Origin: Brienomyrus brachyistius
Lineage: Eukaryota; Chordata; Actinopteri; Osteoglossiformes; Mormyridae
NCBI RefSeq assembly: GCF_023856365.1
Contig: NC_064533.1
Span: 35,512,118 to 35,576,117, forward strand
Direction: 5' to 3'
Length of the DNA: 64,000 bases
The notes below the pieces were generated by a model, which ran no database searches, was not told where the DNA came from, and saw only the letters and a program-made list of their open reading frames with translations. Positions 1-15,789 of this stretch are shown piece after piece (position 1 is the first letter of the stretch; each line of letters opens with the position of its first letter). The position numbers and the translations under genes are program-made.

Positions 1-3000
1 CTCTACATTGCCGGCTTCAAATTGTTTCTCATTGGTATTGCAACCAATGCTGTCATTTCAGTCAAATTAAGAATTTATCCTGAATTAATCTTAGGGGCAA
101 AAAAACTTTGAGAACTACTTTTTACCTCAAAAAATAATGCACTATAACAGCATACTTACAAGGGGAGATATATACAGAGTGGACAAAATTATTTATCTTT
201 TTTTTTTTAAGAATTGAACAACATTTAGTACAAATTAGTACAAAGTACTAATTATAAATTATTGTTTATTTTCTAACATTGAAGTCACAATTGTAATTAC
301 AGACAACTACAAAAGTGAGGTTGGATACCAATCAGTGGAATGTGACAGCAATTAAAGATCAAATCAAAGCGCATGATGTCTATCGTTTTCAAAGCAACGA
401 GGCAACTAACAGAGTTCAGAAGAGATCAAAGAGTTGATTGTTTAAATTCCTAGTGCATTGGTGACAATTACCACTATTATTATTTTTTATGTGAACACAG
501 ATTCAATTTTAAAAATGATAACAACATATACCAAATACAAGGACACTGCACAAACAAAGAGATACTATTCCTTATTAGGTTCTTCATATAAATATATTAT
601 TTATACGTTTCCATTATTTTGTCTACCCTGTATAAACCATAATATAGATAATTTTAATTTAAGGCAATGCTACATAAATTGCAAACCTATTCCTGTCTAC
701 AGTTTGCTGCTAGGAAACATGCTAAAACCACTGGCTACCAGTGGCCGGTATCCTCTGGTCTGTAATAATGTAGTAATGACTGGCTATGGTTTTCAACTAC
801 TCTATATGGTTTTTGAAAAGGTTTCAAACTGTATTTTTTGCACAAAATAATTTCAATAATAAATATTAAGCATCTTAGTAACTGATGGGTTATCAAAAAG
901 TAAACATGTTAGTTTCACATGCTAAGCTTCTCACTCTGATAACGGTGCCAGCCAAGTAGTCAGGCCAGTTAGATTAGGTAACTGTATATGGTCTCTAGTA
1001 TTTCTCAGCAAGCCTGACCATGTCTGCTCGTATCTAGGGAACCCTGACCCACTTGGTTGATGATTACGCTGTGAATTGTAGGTTTAGTTCATACCTCTAT
1101 ATCACATAAGACCACCATAAGTACATCAAGGGGATAAATCCAGCCTGTTTGTCATTTTTGCTGAGAAAAGCGAGGATTCCATCGAGAGGGAATGTGTTCC
1201 TTATTATACTGTTTACAAATTATTGTGTATTGATTATTTTATGCCCATTTAATAAAGAAAAACAGAAACTATCTAAATATTTAGTTATGCAGATTAGCAT
1301 TCTGCACAAGTTTCTTTCTAAAGTACAAAGCAAACTCCAGTGAATATGAAGCGCATATATGCTGTGTATGGTGCACCGGTGCTCTTGATGATAGTTAAAT
1401 GTATCTTTTACAGAACTTATGATAAGTTTCACCAAACTGCTCTTTGAGTTCCTGAAGTAACTATCTACATCTTATACGGTTTAAAATAGTCAATTCATTA
1501 ACAGCCTAGGTTTTTATAATATTACATGCAGTACGGGGACCCTACTGTTTTAATAATCTTTATTATCATCCAAAATCCATACACTGATCCTGGACAGAGT
1601 CAGCTGGGTGGGTTAATTTTCGGATATGAAACTGCAACAGGAAACCCCCAAAACCTAAAGGAACATGTTAACTGTACCCACCACTACAGAAGTAGGATTC
1701 AAACCCTCATCTTTGGAGGGGAAACAGCAGTCATACCCACTTAGCTGTCATACCAACCACTGACCCCTATTTCCATAAATAGTAAACTGTTGACAATGTC
1801 AACGAGTGATATCTACGACAAAGATGTCACTTTAAATCTGCTTCTTATAATATGTCTAAGTAATTTATGGATGAGGAAGAAAAAAAAATACACATAAACC
1901 ACTGGCAAAGCATTGATAATTTATTATGAAAACGAAATTAGCACACACACTGTCTCTTGGGCCTCGTCTGATACATTTATTAAATAGTCATCAGTGTCTG
2001 ACTTAATCCAGATCCAATTATTCTAGATTAGGTGAAAAGTTGATAAAAAAATATTTAGTTTTCCTGCATTTCAAAATGACGAAAAGTCTCAAATTCAGGA
2101 TTAATTTAGAACTACTTTTGAACCCTTCGCAGGTCATAGCTGTCTTGTGCTACTCATTGTCTCTGACAAAATTCGGTGAGTAGTAGCTTTACAAGGCGTT
2201 ACTTTGCTTCAATGTGATTCAGATGCATGCTTTTAAGTGTTAATAAGCTCCTATTGAACTTATAGATGAGGCTTATGAACTATAAAATACGACACACAGA
2301 AATTGTACATTTTACTGCAGCTCAACAGTGTAATAAAATTTTGAAGGGAACAAAAAAAAACATTTATGTTGAATATATTTATTCGTGCTGCACATGAAGG
2401 TCTTACCTTAATAAAAACATCGCACCCACAATTTGTAAACAAACGGTTTTGTTCTAATTAACGAAAAACATCGAGCATACCAAGTAACCGAAAAGTCGAT
2501 TGAAAATGTTATTTCGGTTACAGTTACAGTCAACAAACCATTCCAGCAAATATAAAACCAAGTCATTGATACAGACATCCAAGTAACCAAAACAAAAAAT
2601 AACTATTACGTAACACAACGGCAACGAACGCACAGTTTGGACAACTTATATAGTTTCAGGCAACGACCGACAGATTCGCTATTTTCGTTATACAAATGTA
2701 TATCTTACCTTTTAAGAAGAAGAGTTAGCTATCAAATGTGCGCTTTAAATAGGAACAATCTTTTGAGAAGCCCGTGGAATGACGTCAGAGCCCAGCCGCA
2801 AAACGATATTTGTTGAAGTCTGAAATATCTGCCTGCGCTGCCGCAAAACACACACCGCGAGTAGGTTACTGTACGTCTTCCTTCGTTGTCAATTCATTGC
2901 TTCAACGACGTTTATATTTTAGTGGAGTCTCTCCCCCTCCGCACGCGGACTGTATGCCCTTCCCTAGAATACGCTTCCAGCTCTACGTCACCATCAGCTG

Positions 3001-3791
3001 AGCCCAAGCGTCTACAAAAAATAGAACATCTAGAATGTCCACCTAAACGGGCTCGGCTGTTATTTATCCAGCTCAGTGGAGTCGGATGGCAGTTTGTCCA
3101 TTTTCGTCACACGAAGGACAGAAACATTGTCGGACATTACGCTGTTCATGCTGCAGATATACAGATATTATACCGTCTTCGAGTGAGTAGGCAGCATCTG
3201 TGAGGTATATGAGTATCCTAATGTAAGGAGCGCTTACCGTGTTAAATAATATCTTTGATAGTTATACCCCCAATTGAATGTAATATTGTGTCCCTGCTAA
3301 TTGTGCTATATTTTATTTACACATAAAACAAGATTTTATCAGGAAGTCGACGATTAAAAACGACACTACAACAATTAGGCCTAATATGACTGCGATGTAT
3401 ATTTTCGGTGACGCAATCATTTCTTTTTTAAGGAATGAAAACGGCCACAGTGCCACCAAATGCATTTTACCGGCGGCGATTTGCAACAAGGCAAAAATAT
3501 TGTAAGAATTCGGTGATGACACACTTCCCAGTTAACACTGTTTTGCTTGTTGGATGGTAGGCCCATATTTATATAAATAAATGAATTGATTAAACATATA
3601 TTTTTAAGTTTTAACCTTTTACATCTCAAGTGTGTGTTTCGGGTATGCTAACGACTCAGTAACCTTTTTAATATATATGCATATACGTACATGTATGTAT
3701 TTGTATGTCTGTTTTCTGGAATTTTTAAATATCTTTTTGCTTTTACTGTAGTGTATTTGGTATACAATGACAATAAAGCTTCTATTCTATT
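1..3791. other. AT-rich intergenic DNA, no gene recognised
   Basis: No convincing coding exon is visible on either strand. The open frames here (for example 458-850 and 2886-3203) have no recognisable domain and AT-driven composition. Positions 1526-1760 resemble a decayed dispersed repeat: the segment around 1693-1760 (aggattcaaaccctcat, then 'ccaaccactgaccc') matches the tail style of the fish repeat seen intact near 29.0 kb. A CpG-richer patch at about 2620-3200 includes a perfect CRE palindrome (2780-2787) and may be a promoter. Confidence 0.5.
2743..2787 (-). promoter_or_regulatory. Possible promoter: CRE palindrome plus TATA-like box
   Basis: A full CREB/ATF palindrome TGACGTCA lies at 2780-2787. 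A TATTTAAAG box reads on the minus strand at 2743-2751, about 30 bp away, in a CpG-enriched island in otherwise AT-rich DNA. No transcript can be assigned. A consensus donor (AG|GTAAGA) at 2709/2708 sits too close to the implied start site to make a normal first exon. The CRE could also serve a plus-strand start. This is inference from motifs only. Confidence 0.25.
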
Positions 3792-3925
3792 CAGGGGCGT
3801 CAGAAGCATTTTGAATGTGGGGGCGGGGCACACTGGCATAAAACTGATATTTTATGTTAGATGTGGGGGGGGTCCAAAGGAATACTTATGAAATGCCCTC
3901 AGATTTAATGGCGGCGACGCCCGTG
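3792..3925. mobile_element. hAT-type MITE, 134 bp
   Basis: The ends are inverted repeats: caggggcgtc at the left and gacgcccgtg (reverse complement cacgggcgtc) at the right. They are flanked by attctatt and cttcaatt, which agree at 6 of 8 positions, as expected for a decayed 8-bp hAT target duplication. There is no coding capacity. Confidence 0.6.
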
Positions 3926-4257
3926 CTTCAATTATATTTAAATACAAAAAATATTTTAATTGTTGTGTCTGACATTACTTTCCACAAATGAGTAACAGGA
4001 TAATTAATTTACTTGTAGTTTTTTTTTATTTGTGAGAAAATGTTAATATGTCAATAAATAAAGCCTAAATATGACTTTAAATCTGTATTTTCCCTGATAT
4101 TTGTTTCTCTAACAATTGTTATACACAGACCTTTACCACTGACAAAGGCAATTTAAACATTTTTGAGTATTTTTTAAGCAAAAGCATTAATAGTCACTAA
4201 ATAAAAAGCCATTAGTCAAAACTAAGGGAGTAACAGATGTGAAATATGAATTGTTGA

Positions 4258-4263
4258 TTTATT
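4258..4263 (-). other. Poly(A) signal of alpha-tubulin A
   Basis: AATAAA on the minus strand about 230 nt beyond the stop codon. A second AATAAA overlaps the stop codon itself (4489-4494) and is probably too early to be used. Confidence 0.4.
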
Positions 4264-4492
4264 AGGTATATCATTCTACATATGTATAAAAAAATTGATA
4301 AATGAGTATAGAAGATTTTTCATTTCTCATTAATCTGCTGTTGAACAGAACTGTGCAATAAGTTTAAAGCCTATTTATACTTAAAATGTAGCGAACCGAA
4401 AAAAATATGTCTCCTGTAATGCAGAGACATAGCAGAAATTCTATATATGCATAATGTTTACAATGTTATCATTGTTGATCTTTAATTCTTTA

Positions 4493-7054
4493 TTAGTATT
4501 CTTCTCCTTCTTCATCTTCGTCCCCCACACTGTCGGTGCCGACCTCCTCATAGTCCTTCTCCAGGGCTGCCATGTCTTCACGGGCTTCAGAAAACTCTCC
4601 CTCCTCCATACCCTCTCCCACATACCAGTGGACAAAGGCTCTCTTGGCGTACATCAGGTCAAACTTGTGGTCCAGGCGAGCCCAGGCCTCAGCGATGGCC
4701 GTGGTGTTGCTCAGCATGCATACAGCCCTCTGAACCTTGGCCAGGTCTCCTCCAGGAACCACAGTGGGCGGCTGGTAGTTGATACCCACTTTAAAGCCAG
4801 TGGGACACCAGTCTACAAACTGGATGGTGCGCTTGGTCTTGATGGTGGCAATGGCTGAGTTGACATCTTTGGGAACCACGTCTCCACGGTACAGCAGACA
4901 GCAGGCCATGTACTTGCCGTGACGGGGGTCACACTTCACCATCTGATTGGCTGGCTCAAAGCAGGCATTGGTGATATCTGCGACAGAAAGCTGCTCATGG
5001 AAAGCCTTCTCAGCAGAGATCACTGGGGCATAGGTAGTCAGAGGAAAGTGGATACGGGGATAAGGCACCAAATTGGTCTGGAACTCTGTCAGGTCCACAT
5101 TCAGTGCTCCATCAAAGCGCAGTGAGGCTGTAATGGAGGAGACAATCTGGCCAATAAGCCTGTTGAGGTTGGTGTATGTTGGGCGCTCAATGTCCAGATT
5201 CCTGCGGCAGATATCATAGATGGCTTCGTTGTCCACCATGAAGGCACAGTTAGAGTGCTCCAAGGTGTCATGGGTGGTCAGAATGGAGTTGTAAGGCTCG
5301 ACCACAGCTGTGGACACTTGAGGAGCTGGATAGACCGCAAACTCCAGCTTGGATTTCTTTCCATAGTCAACTGAGAGGCGTTCCATCAGGAGGGAGGTGA
5401 ACCCAGAGCCAGTACCCCCACCAAAACTGTGGAAGATGAGGAAACCTTGGAGGCCAGTGCACTGGTCAGCCTGAAGGAGACAGGGAGAAGGTTTCATGTA
5501 AGGTGATAAAATGTTATATAGCAAATTTAAGAAATTGCAGTGAAATCCCAATGAACTCCGTACCAGCTTGCGTGTCCTGTCCAGCACCAGGTCGATGATC
5601 TCTTTGCCGATGGTGTAGTGCCCACGGGCGTAGTTGTTGGCAGCATCTTCTTTGCCTGTAATGAGCTGCTCAGGATGAAACAGCTGCCGATAGGTACCTG
5701 TGCGTACCTCATCTATGAAAAATGGAATATTTAGTTATATGTAAAACTGCAACAGAAAATAAACAGTTTATACTTACAACATCTGATTATAGTAATATGA
5801 TTGATCATACCTATGACAGTAGGTTCCAGGTCCACATAAATAGCCCGAGGGACATGTTTTCCAGCCCTTGTTTCACAGAAAAAGGTGTTAAAGGAGTCTT
5901 CTCCATCTCTCACTGTCTTGTCACTAGGCATTTGTCCATTAGGTTCAATGCCATGTTCAAGGCAGTACAATTCCCAGCATGCATTGCCCATCTGGACACC
6001 TGCTTGGCCAACATGGATAGAAATACATTCACGCTGGAAAATAGAAAGAAAAATATTAGTGTTTTCGCTTCATACAATAAATGTAAGCCTGTCCATGCAT
6101 CATCAACTGCTTATTCTGGTTAGGAACACTGAAGATCCTGGAGCTTAAGGCTGGGGTACGCCTTGGATGGAATGTCACTTCATTAACCTAAGAACACAGC
6201 AAATACTCTTAAATAATTTAGATTTTTCTACAAATTTTAATCACCATTGACCTCAGTTTCCCACTAAATGTTCAGCAACTATTCTTTGTTATCCTTTTAC
6301 AGTTCTGTTAAACACCAAACCACTAGTAATGGCTTAGCAGGGTTGTGCCCTGCATTTCCAGCATTAGACTTTGTAATACCTTAATTGGAAAAATAGGTAT
6401 TTAGAATTGATGGACAGGATATTTTTCACTATAAGGGCTAAATCTTAGTTCCAGTACTAATAAGTGTGAAACAACAACAACAACAACAAATTTATTTTTA
6501 TATAGCGCATTATCACAACATTACATTGTCTCAAACCGCTTTACAGCATCCTCACCCAAAGCCCCCAGTGAGTAAGCCATAGATGACACACAGAATGCTA
6601 TTGTGGTGATAGGTCCCTGCCTTATTGATTGTTTATGACCCTCACCTCTTCCTTATAACTCCAATTCTCTAATTGGTTGATTGGTAGTGGTTCACACTAG
6701 AGATGGCACCAATCCTGTAACCACTATTGCTATGCTGGACTGGTTATCATCGTTCCAGTTTTCAACCAGAGATAGATATAACCTGAAAAATCACGAAAAT
6801 TCTTGTAGCCTTAGCCCGACGTGCAGTAAACAGAAGTGAAGGTCACGTGAAGGGTAGTTGTTCAGCAACGCGTATGCGTCGGAGCTGCCATGTCGGCTGT
6901 TTGGAAACAGAGGAACTCCTTCCCATTTGACCTAAGCCGTTTTGGTTATTCGCCAGTTGGCCGTGAAAAATTAAATGGGAATATTTTTGGAGTTGGCTGA
7001 AAGATCGCAGAAACTCTCAGATGATACATAAACCAAAGATATATATATATATAT

Positions 7055-7134
<80 letters not shown>

Positions 7135-9829
7135 ATGTGTGTGTGTGTGTATACACAAACTCTTAAAAATACATAATATTTGTTAGTGCCCTTAGCAAAA
7201 AGTAGTATACTTGAAGTTCATGTTATTAAGTATGCTTGAGTATAAGTATAAGTATAGCAAGTATACTACGGACCATGTACTTGTAATGTACTAGAAAGTA
7301 TACAAATTTAATACTTCTTCGGATTAAATTGGAACATTTTTAAGTTTATAAAAGTATACTTTAATTATACTTTATAAGGTCATTTTAGTTTTACAAAGTA
7401 AAAGTGCAAGTACACTCATCTATATACTACTAGTGTACTAGGTATATACTTCTAGTCCACATTTTAGTTTATTGAAGTACACTTGAAGTATACTTTTATG
7501 AACTTAGAATTACAAAAATTAAGAAGTACATTTTTTTTTGCTATTTTACTGGTTGTTACACTTTAAGTATACTTGTAAATGGACTGCATTTACATAGTGC
7601 TTTTCTACTTCTACTAGTACTCAAAGCCACACACCCATGGAGGAGGCTGCTTGCACACTGGGAGCAATTTGGGGTTCAATGTCATGCTCAAGGACACTTT
7701 GATGGGGTTAGGAGAGCTTGAACCTGCAACTCTCTGATTGCCAAACAATAGCACTACCTCCTGCGCCACCATCTTAAGTTTGCGTAGCATGTTACTTGTA
7801 GCATACTATGTATATACTTGAAATATACTTAAAGTATTCATAAATTTAACTCATACTATATGTACACTAGACTGCAATGTATTTACAAAATCACAAGACA
7901 GAATGTTGAGAAGTAAAGTATACTAAAGTATAAGTATAAGCTTTCGTATTAAAGTATAAGTGTAAGTATTAATGCACTTAGTCTTAGAGTTTTCTTTATA
8001 CTTATCAGTATAAGTCAAGTATGCTTCACTATACTATTCTTAAGTATATAAAATATAGTATATAAAAAGTTAACTTGAAGTATATTGCCTCAGTTTTAGT
8101 AAAATAAGTATACTCGTAGTACACTTGAATAAACTACTTTTTGCTAAGGGTGTGCGTGCATGCTATGTCCTTCATATTTAAAGTCTTGTTTTTTTTTCCT
8201 TATCTCGGCAACCAGCTTGACTTTTGGGTTAGCTGGAATCTCGTGCTTTTCCCAGTAACCTTTCAACTTTTTAGTGCTGTTCATTTTGCAGTTTTCAGAA
8301 TGACTCTCAAACGTAGGCCAGTGCTTGCAGTACTAACTTTATACATATCAGGGCACAATTTAGATGGTTTGTATATTATATGAAAATGTAATGTATATAA
8401 ATAGAATTGGTAATACATAGACTTTGTTATGTTATCATTCTGGCTAGCAGATTGTTATGGGTTGAAGTTAGTAGTTCCTATTATTTGCGAATTTTCACAT
8501 TTGCGGGGATTTTCCGCCGCTAATCCTCGTGAATGTGAAGGGGTTAACGTTACTTTTGGTACTGGAAACTTACATGTACCTTTTTGACTAGAAATGGTTA
8601 GTTGGGGTATACAGTGATATTTTTATGATTGATTATTATATTTAATCTGGCAACAGATTGCACATTTTGCATGTTAGGAAATATTTCTATTCGTTTTTGT
8701 GAAATCAGCTACCGAATACAACAAAAAAGCAAGCTTGTTTAAATTATATTACCAGTGGATTTATTCCCGTAGTGTAATGGCAGAGCTTATGTTTGAGTAA
8801 CATGACCATTATATTTTCCTGTTCTTAGCATACTCAAGCAACACTGCTGCAACGCTAAATGTACATAGTTTGCTGTGTTAATTGAACAGTACTGATGCAA
8901 ATATCTCATTTAATGCTTATAGTAGCTGATAAACGGAAAAAAATATTAGATTAGTATTGGTATCGGCAGATACTCAAAATTATAATATTGGGATTGGATA
9001 AGGAAAAATGATATAGTGTCATATATAGTTCACACCTGTCCCGGGTTTTGCCCTCGCTGTCTGTGTATATATGTGCCTGCCTTTGTCCTGTTCCTCTGTT
9101 GGTAATCATAGGTGTTGCATGTGTTACCTGATTGTGTATGTGCTTGCAGTTGAATGTTCCGGGTTTACTCTCCTGTTACAAGTCTGTGTTCCCTCAGCAT
9201 TTCCCAATGTTCAGTTTAGTTCTTGTTAATTCATGTTCAGCCTTTCTGCCTTTTATTTAGACCCTTTATAGTCCCCTTTGTTTCTGGTTCTGTTGAGTTC
9301 AGTCCTCTGACAGTCTGTGTCAAAGGTTCATTCTGTTATTGCCAACCACTCTCATGTCGACCCACCCTCATCTTATTGCACAATGATTTACAATAGCCGA
9401 GTGTAAAGGGCTTTAACACATACACAAAAATCTATAACTTATGTTGTATGCATACTACTGTCTGTTTGGCTTTGTGTCATTTTATGAGAACTATTACATC
9501 TCATATTGTAGTACTGGCCTTTTTTTTGTGCAATTTTTAACACATTTCTTTCCCAAATTAAGAAATAATAAAAGAAAAACCTGTCACTCTAATAAAATAA
9601 TTTTATTAGGCCTAAATGCACACACATTAAGTAGTTATTTTACTAACTATATCTACCTTTGATTGTGGTTACAAAGAGTTTTTCTCAGTTTTGAAGGCCT
9701 AGTTATAATCCCTATAATCAAATGTTATGATAAATTTCAATAAAAAATTCTACTTACATAGTACAAAATATTCAGTGACCACCATAATATTTTTATTGTA
9801 TAATTATAATATGTAAATTCACTCACCAT
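4493..9829 (-). CDS. Alpha-tubulin, copy A (4 coding exons, 450 aa)
   Basis: Structural GTPase subunit of microtubules. Coding exons: ATG alone at 9827-9829 (ATG|GTGAGT), 5811-6033 (223 bp), 5564-5712 (149 bp) and 4493-5470 (978 bp). All have GT-AG borders and phases that give 450 aa, the usual family length. Visible marks are N-terminal MREC (tubulin autoregulation), K40, the nucleotide-binding GGGTGSG loop near residues 142-148, the catalytic Glu in VDLTEF (about 254), and an acidic tail ending GEEY. Exon 2 is unusually diverged from copies B and C (E31, N33, R43, D44, E46, C54, R57, Y67), whereas exons 3-4 are nearly identical to copy B. Exon 4 carries private changes T193D, D199N, A270T and Y282F. 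Exon 1 is 3.8 kb upstream and was chosen because the sequence around its ATG matches copy B. Certain for exons 2-4, moderate for exon 1. Confidence 0.93.
5713..5810 (-). other. Intron 2 of copy A (98 bp)
   Basis: Only 98 bp, against 484 and 488 bp in copies B and C. It lacks the MITE that both of those carry. It marks the edge beyond which copy A stops resembling the other two. Confidence 0.85.
6471..6600 (+). repeat. Dispersed fish repeat fragment with (AAC)n head
   Basis: (AAC)n is followed by a segment reading tttttatatagcgcatt and 'aaaccgctttacagca', the well-known 'tatatagcgc ... gctttacag' repeat of fish genomes. It lies in intron 1 of alpha-tubulin copy A. Confidence 0.55.
7039..7132. 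repeat. (TA)n microsatellite
   Basis: About 90 bp of almost pure TA, interrupted once by 'tgta', running into a short (GT)n. Confidence 0.95.
7189..8150. mobile_element. Non-autonomous DNA transposon, 962 bp, AAGTATAC-rich
   Basis: Perfect 18-bp terminal inverted repeats: cccttagcaaaaagtagt at the left and its reverse complement at 8133-8150. The interior is packed with aagtatac/gtatactt variants on both strands. There is no coding capacity. The family is unassigned; the only flanking duplication visible is TG. A second repeat is nested inside at about 7583-7775. Confidence 0.75.
7583..7775 (+). repeat. SINE-like repeat nested in the 962-bp element
   Basis: It begins 'gcatttacatagtgcttttct', contains 'tactcaaagccacacaccca', and ends 'gcactacctcctgcgccacc'. 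This is the arrangement of the common fish 'tatagcgcttttctac ... tgcgccacc' repeat. It splits the otherwise AAGTATAC-rich host element, so it inserted later. Confidence 0.5.
9034..9400 (+). repeat. Probable retroelement-end fragment, CT/TG-rich
   Basis: Pyrimidine-rich text with repeated 'cctgtt', 'gttcctctg' and 'tcctgttaca' resembles the ends of fish retroelements and the similar stretch at 28.09-28.33 kb. No coding sequence or terminal repeats are visible. The family is not assigned. Confidence 0.3.
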
Positions 9830-9967
9830 TTTATAATTGCAGTTTGCTCCCCAGTCAGTCAGGGTTGAGGTTTGTGTGAGGCTTTAGTGCACTCGACAGA
9901 CACAGCACTTTCCAAGGAGGGGGGGCAGCAATCATCACATCCGGGACGTTTTCTTGCAGACCATTGG
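9830..9967 (-). promoter_or_regulatory. Putative promoter/5'UTR of alpha-tubulin A
   Basis: Immediately upstream of the candidate ATG exon. An inverted CCAAT box (attgg at 9963-9967) lies about 135 bp above the ATG. No TATA box is obvious between it and the ATG. Confidence 0.35.
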
Positions 9968-11527
9968 ACTGTATATTTCATTTTCAGAAATTAATTTTGG
10001 TAACGGTTGTTCACAGTTAAACAAATAAAACAAAATCTAAAAATTAAATGAATCTAAAATACTTTTGCATATGTGGTGACATTCTTTGTGTCCTCATTTC
10101 CTGATATTCATTGATTGAACAGTTAATACATTTATTTATTCATTTATTGATATAATGGTTATTTTGTTTTTTTTTTTTTGTATGAAATGTGATAAAATAA
10201 TTAGAATCAGACCAGTGTTCTGCTGTATTCATACAATTCAATAAAAAAATAGCTGATTAAATGCTTTTAAGATATTCTTAACTTATTCTTTCATTTTACA
10301 TTGATCACTTATACGTACATTTTCATTTTGCAAGTTACTGGGATAGAGCTATTTTTCAGAAGGAATGTCTAATGTGTTTCATTGTTACTTTGTCACTATT
10401 CCCAAATATTATATCAATACCAAAGCTTGTATTTATCCAGTAAAATATTACAGTTTATCATGGTATCTTGTGGTCATGTGTCCTATTAAATCCAATAGGT
10501 CTAAAGATGTTTATTAAATTGAGTTTATGTGTCATTCACAGTTATGTGGGTTTTTAGTTTTGTTGCTTTTGGCGGGATCACTCTCTGATTCTCTGGGCTG
10601 AGCGGTTTCCTCGGCTGCATGTTCACATTTCATACACGCGGCTGGTGTTAGATAGGCAGCAGCCCAAGATGGGCGCTCTTACTGATAACAAGTGGCCTCC
10701 AAACGGCTGTTTTCAGTAGCTGTTTACATGACCGTGCGTTTAGGCAGAGCAGCATTTAGCCACACCCTTCCTTTCCAATTGTAAACAGAGTTTAACAATC
10801 GCAATCTTTTAAAAAAAGATTTTTTTAATGAAAGCCATTGTTTGGCAAAAATATTAAATATAGTTGTACTTACATCACATTACCTAACTGTATTTGTAAA
10901 TATAAATGTAAAAAATAAATATACGTCTGAGCAATGGTTTAGCGCTTATCATTATGGATATTTTAGGATGCCACATTCAGAGTTAAAAGAGCTCTGCTGA
11001 GCGGTAACTGCTTCCTAAGTTTTGATTTCCAATTGCTGACTGAATTTTTGAAACATATTATTTGTTTTTTTTTTGTTTATTTGATATGGTGACGCCACAC
11101 TACCTCAATCATATGTTATTCTGCATAAACTGCATTTTTGTCCAATATTAGTAAAGTTTCTTAGGATAAAAACATGCATTCATAAAGCTCATTCACGTAT
11201 ATTTTGCATGGTACACTAGCTCAGACGGCACAATATGTTCACTCATCCAGGAAAGGGTGGTCAGTTCCCTCCTCTGTGGATGTTTCCCTATGCTTTGTTC
11301 GGGTTTCCTCGCACAGAACAAAGCTATACACCTATATATTATCTATAGGATGCTTGTGTGTCTGTGTTTGTGCCATGAAATGCAGTGAGGTCCCATCTCG
11401 GGTCTGCCCCTGCCTTGGATAGACGAACCCCCAAGTTTGACTCTCTCACTCTAATACATGCTTATAAACAAACAAACAAACAAACAAACAAACATATAAA
11501 AATGACCTATAAACAGTTTGACTTAAC
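9968..11527. other. Intergenic spacer between copies A and B
   Basis: AT-rich and without coding signal. It contains an (AAAC)n microsatellite at about 11465-11495. The stretch 10550-10780 is higher in GC but shows no recognisable element. Confidence 0.5.
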
Positions 11528-11607
11528 TTTATTTAGCATCTTTAGATAGACATTTAGCTTTGAGGATTAATATCTTTGAGCTTAAAATAAATATGACAAT
11601 ATGACGT

Positions 11608-11613
11608 TTTATT
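11608..11613 (-). other. Poly(A) signal of alpha-tubulin B
   Basis: AATAAA on the minus strand about 155 nt beyond the stop codon. An alternative AATAAA lies at 11528-11533. Confidence 0.45.
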
Positions 11614-11765
11614 GGCATTTGCAGCAGTACTTTCTTTCTCATTGTAAATATAAAGAATATAAGTGTTAGGCGAATGTAGGAATTGCTGATTTCAAATTCT
11701 GTCCTGGAACAGGAAATCAGAGAATGCTTCAGGTGTGGGGGCCTCAGATAATTTGTTTCCTGTCA

Positions 11766-15654
<3,889 letters not shown>

Positions 15655-15733
15655 TTTAATGGATATTCCTTCAAACCGATGCTGAGGATTCGGGATGTGA
15701 AGGCAGGAATGCGGGAGCAGGGCTGAGGCTGCA

Positions 15734-15781
15734 TTTATATAGTGGGAGGGATGACGGGGCAGGAAGCTGATTGCCTATTGG
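15734..15781 (-). promoter_or_regulatory. Core promoter of alpha-tubulin B (TATA + CCAAT)
   Basis: TATATAAA reads on the minus strand at 15734-15741, about 80 bp above the ATG, which implies a 5'UTR of roughly 55 nt. An inverted CCAAT box (attgg at 15777-15781) lies about 40 bp further upstream. The spacing is textbook. Confidence 0.7.
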
Positions 15782-15789
15782 CTGGAGCA

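Noticed and set aside
2408..2710. Two consensus minus-strand donors that could define exons of a transcript from the CRE-containing island
   Set aside because: The TATA-to-donor distance leaves a first exon of only about 12 nt, and the second segment has no recognisable protein. Kept only as a possible regulatory island.
4454..4858. Plus-strand open frame of 134 codons opposite tubulin exon 4 (repeated at 11724-12128 and 39913-40458 reversed)
   Set aside because: Antisense shadow of the conserved tubulin exon. It recurs in every copy only because the sense strand is conserved.
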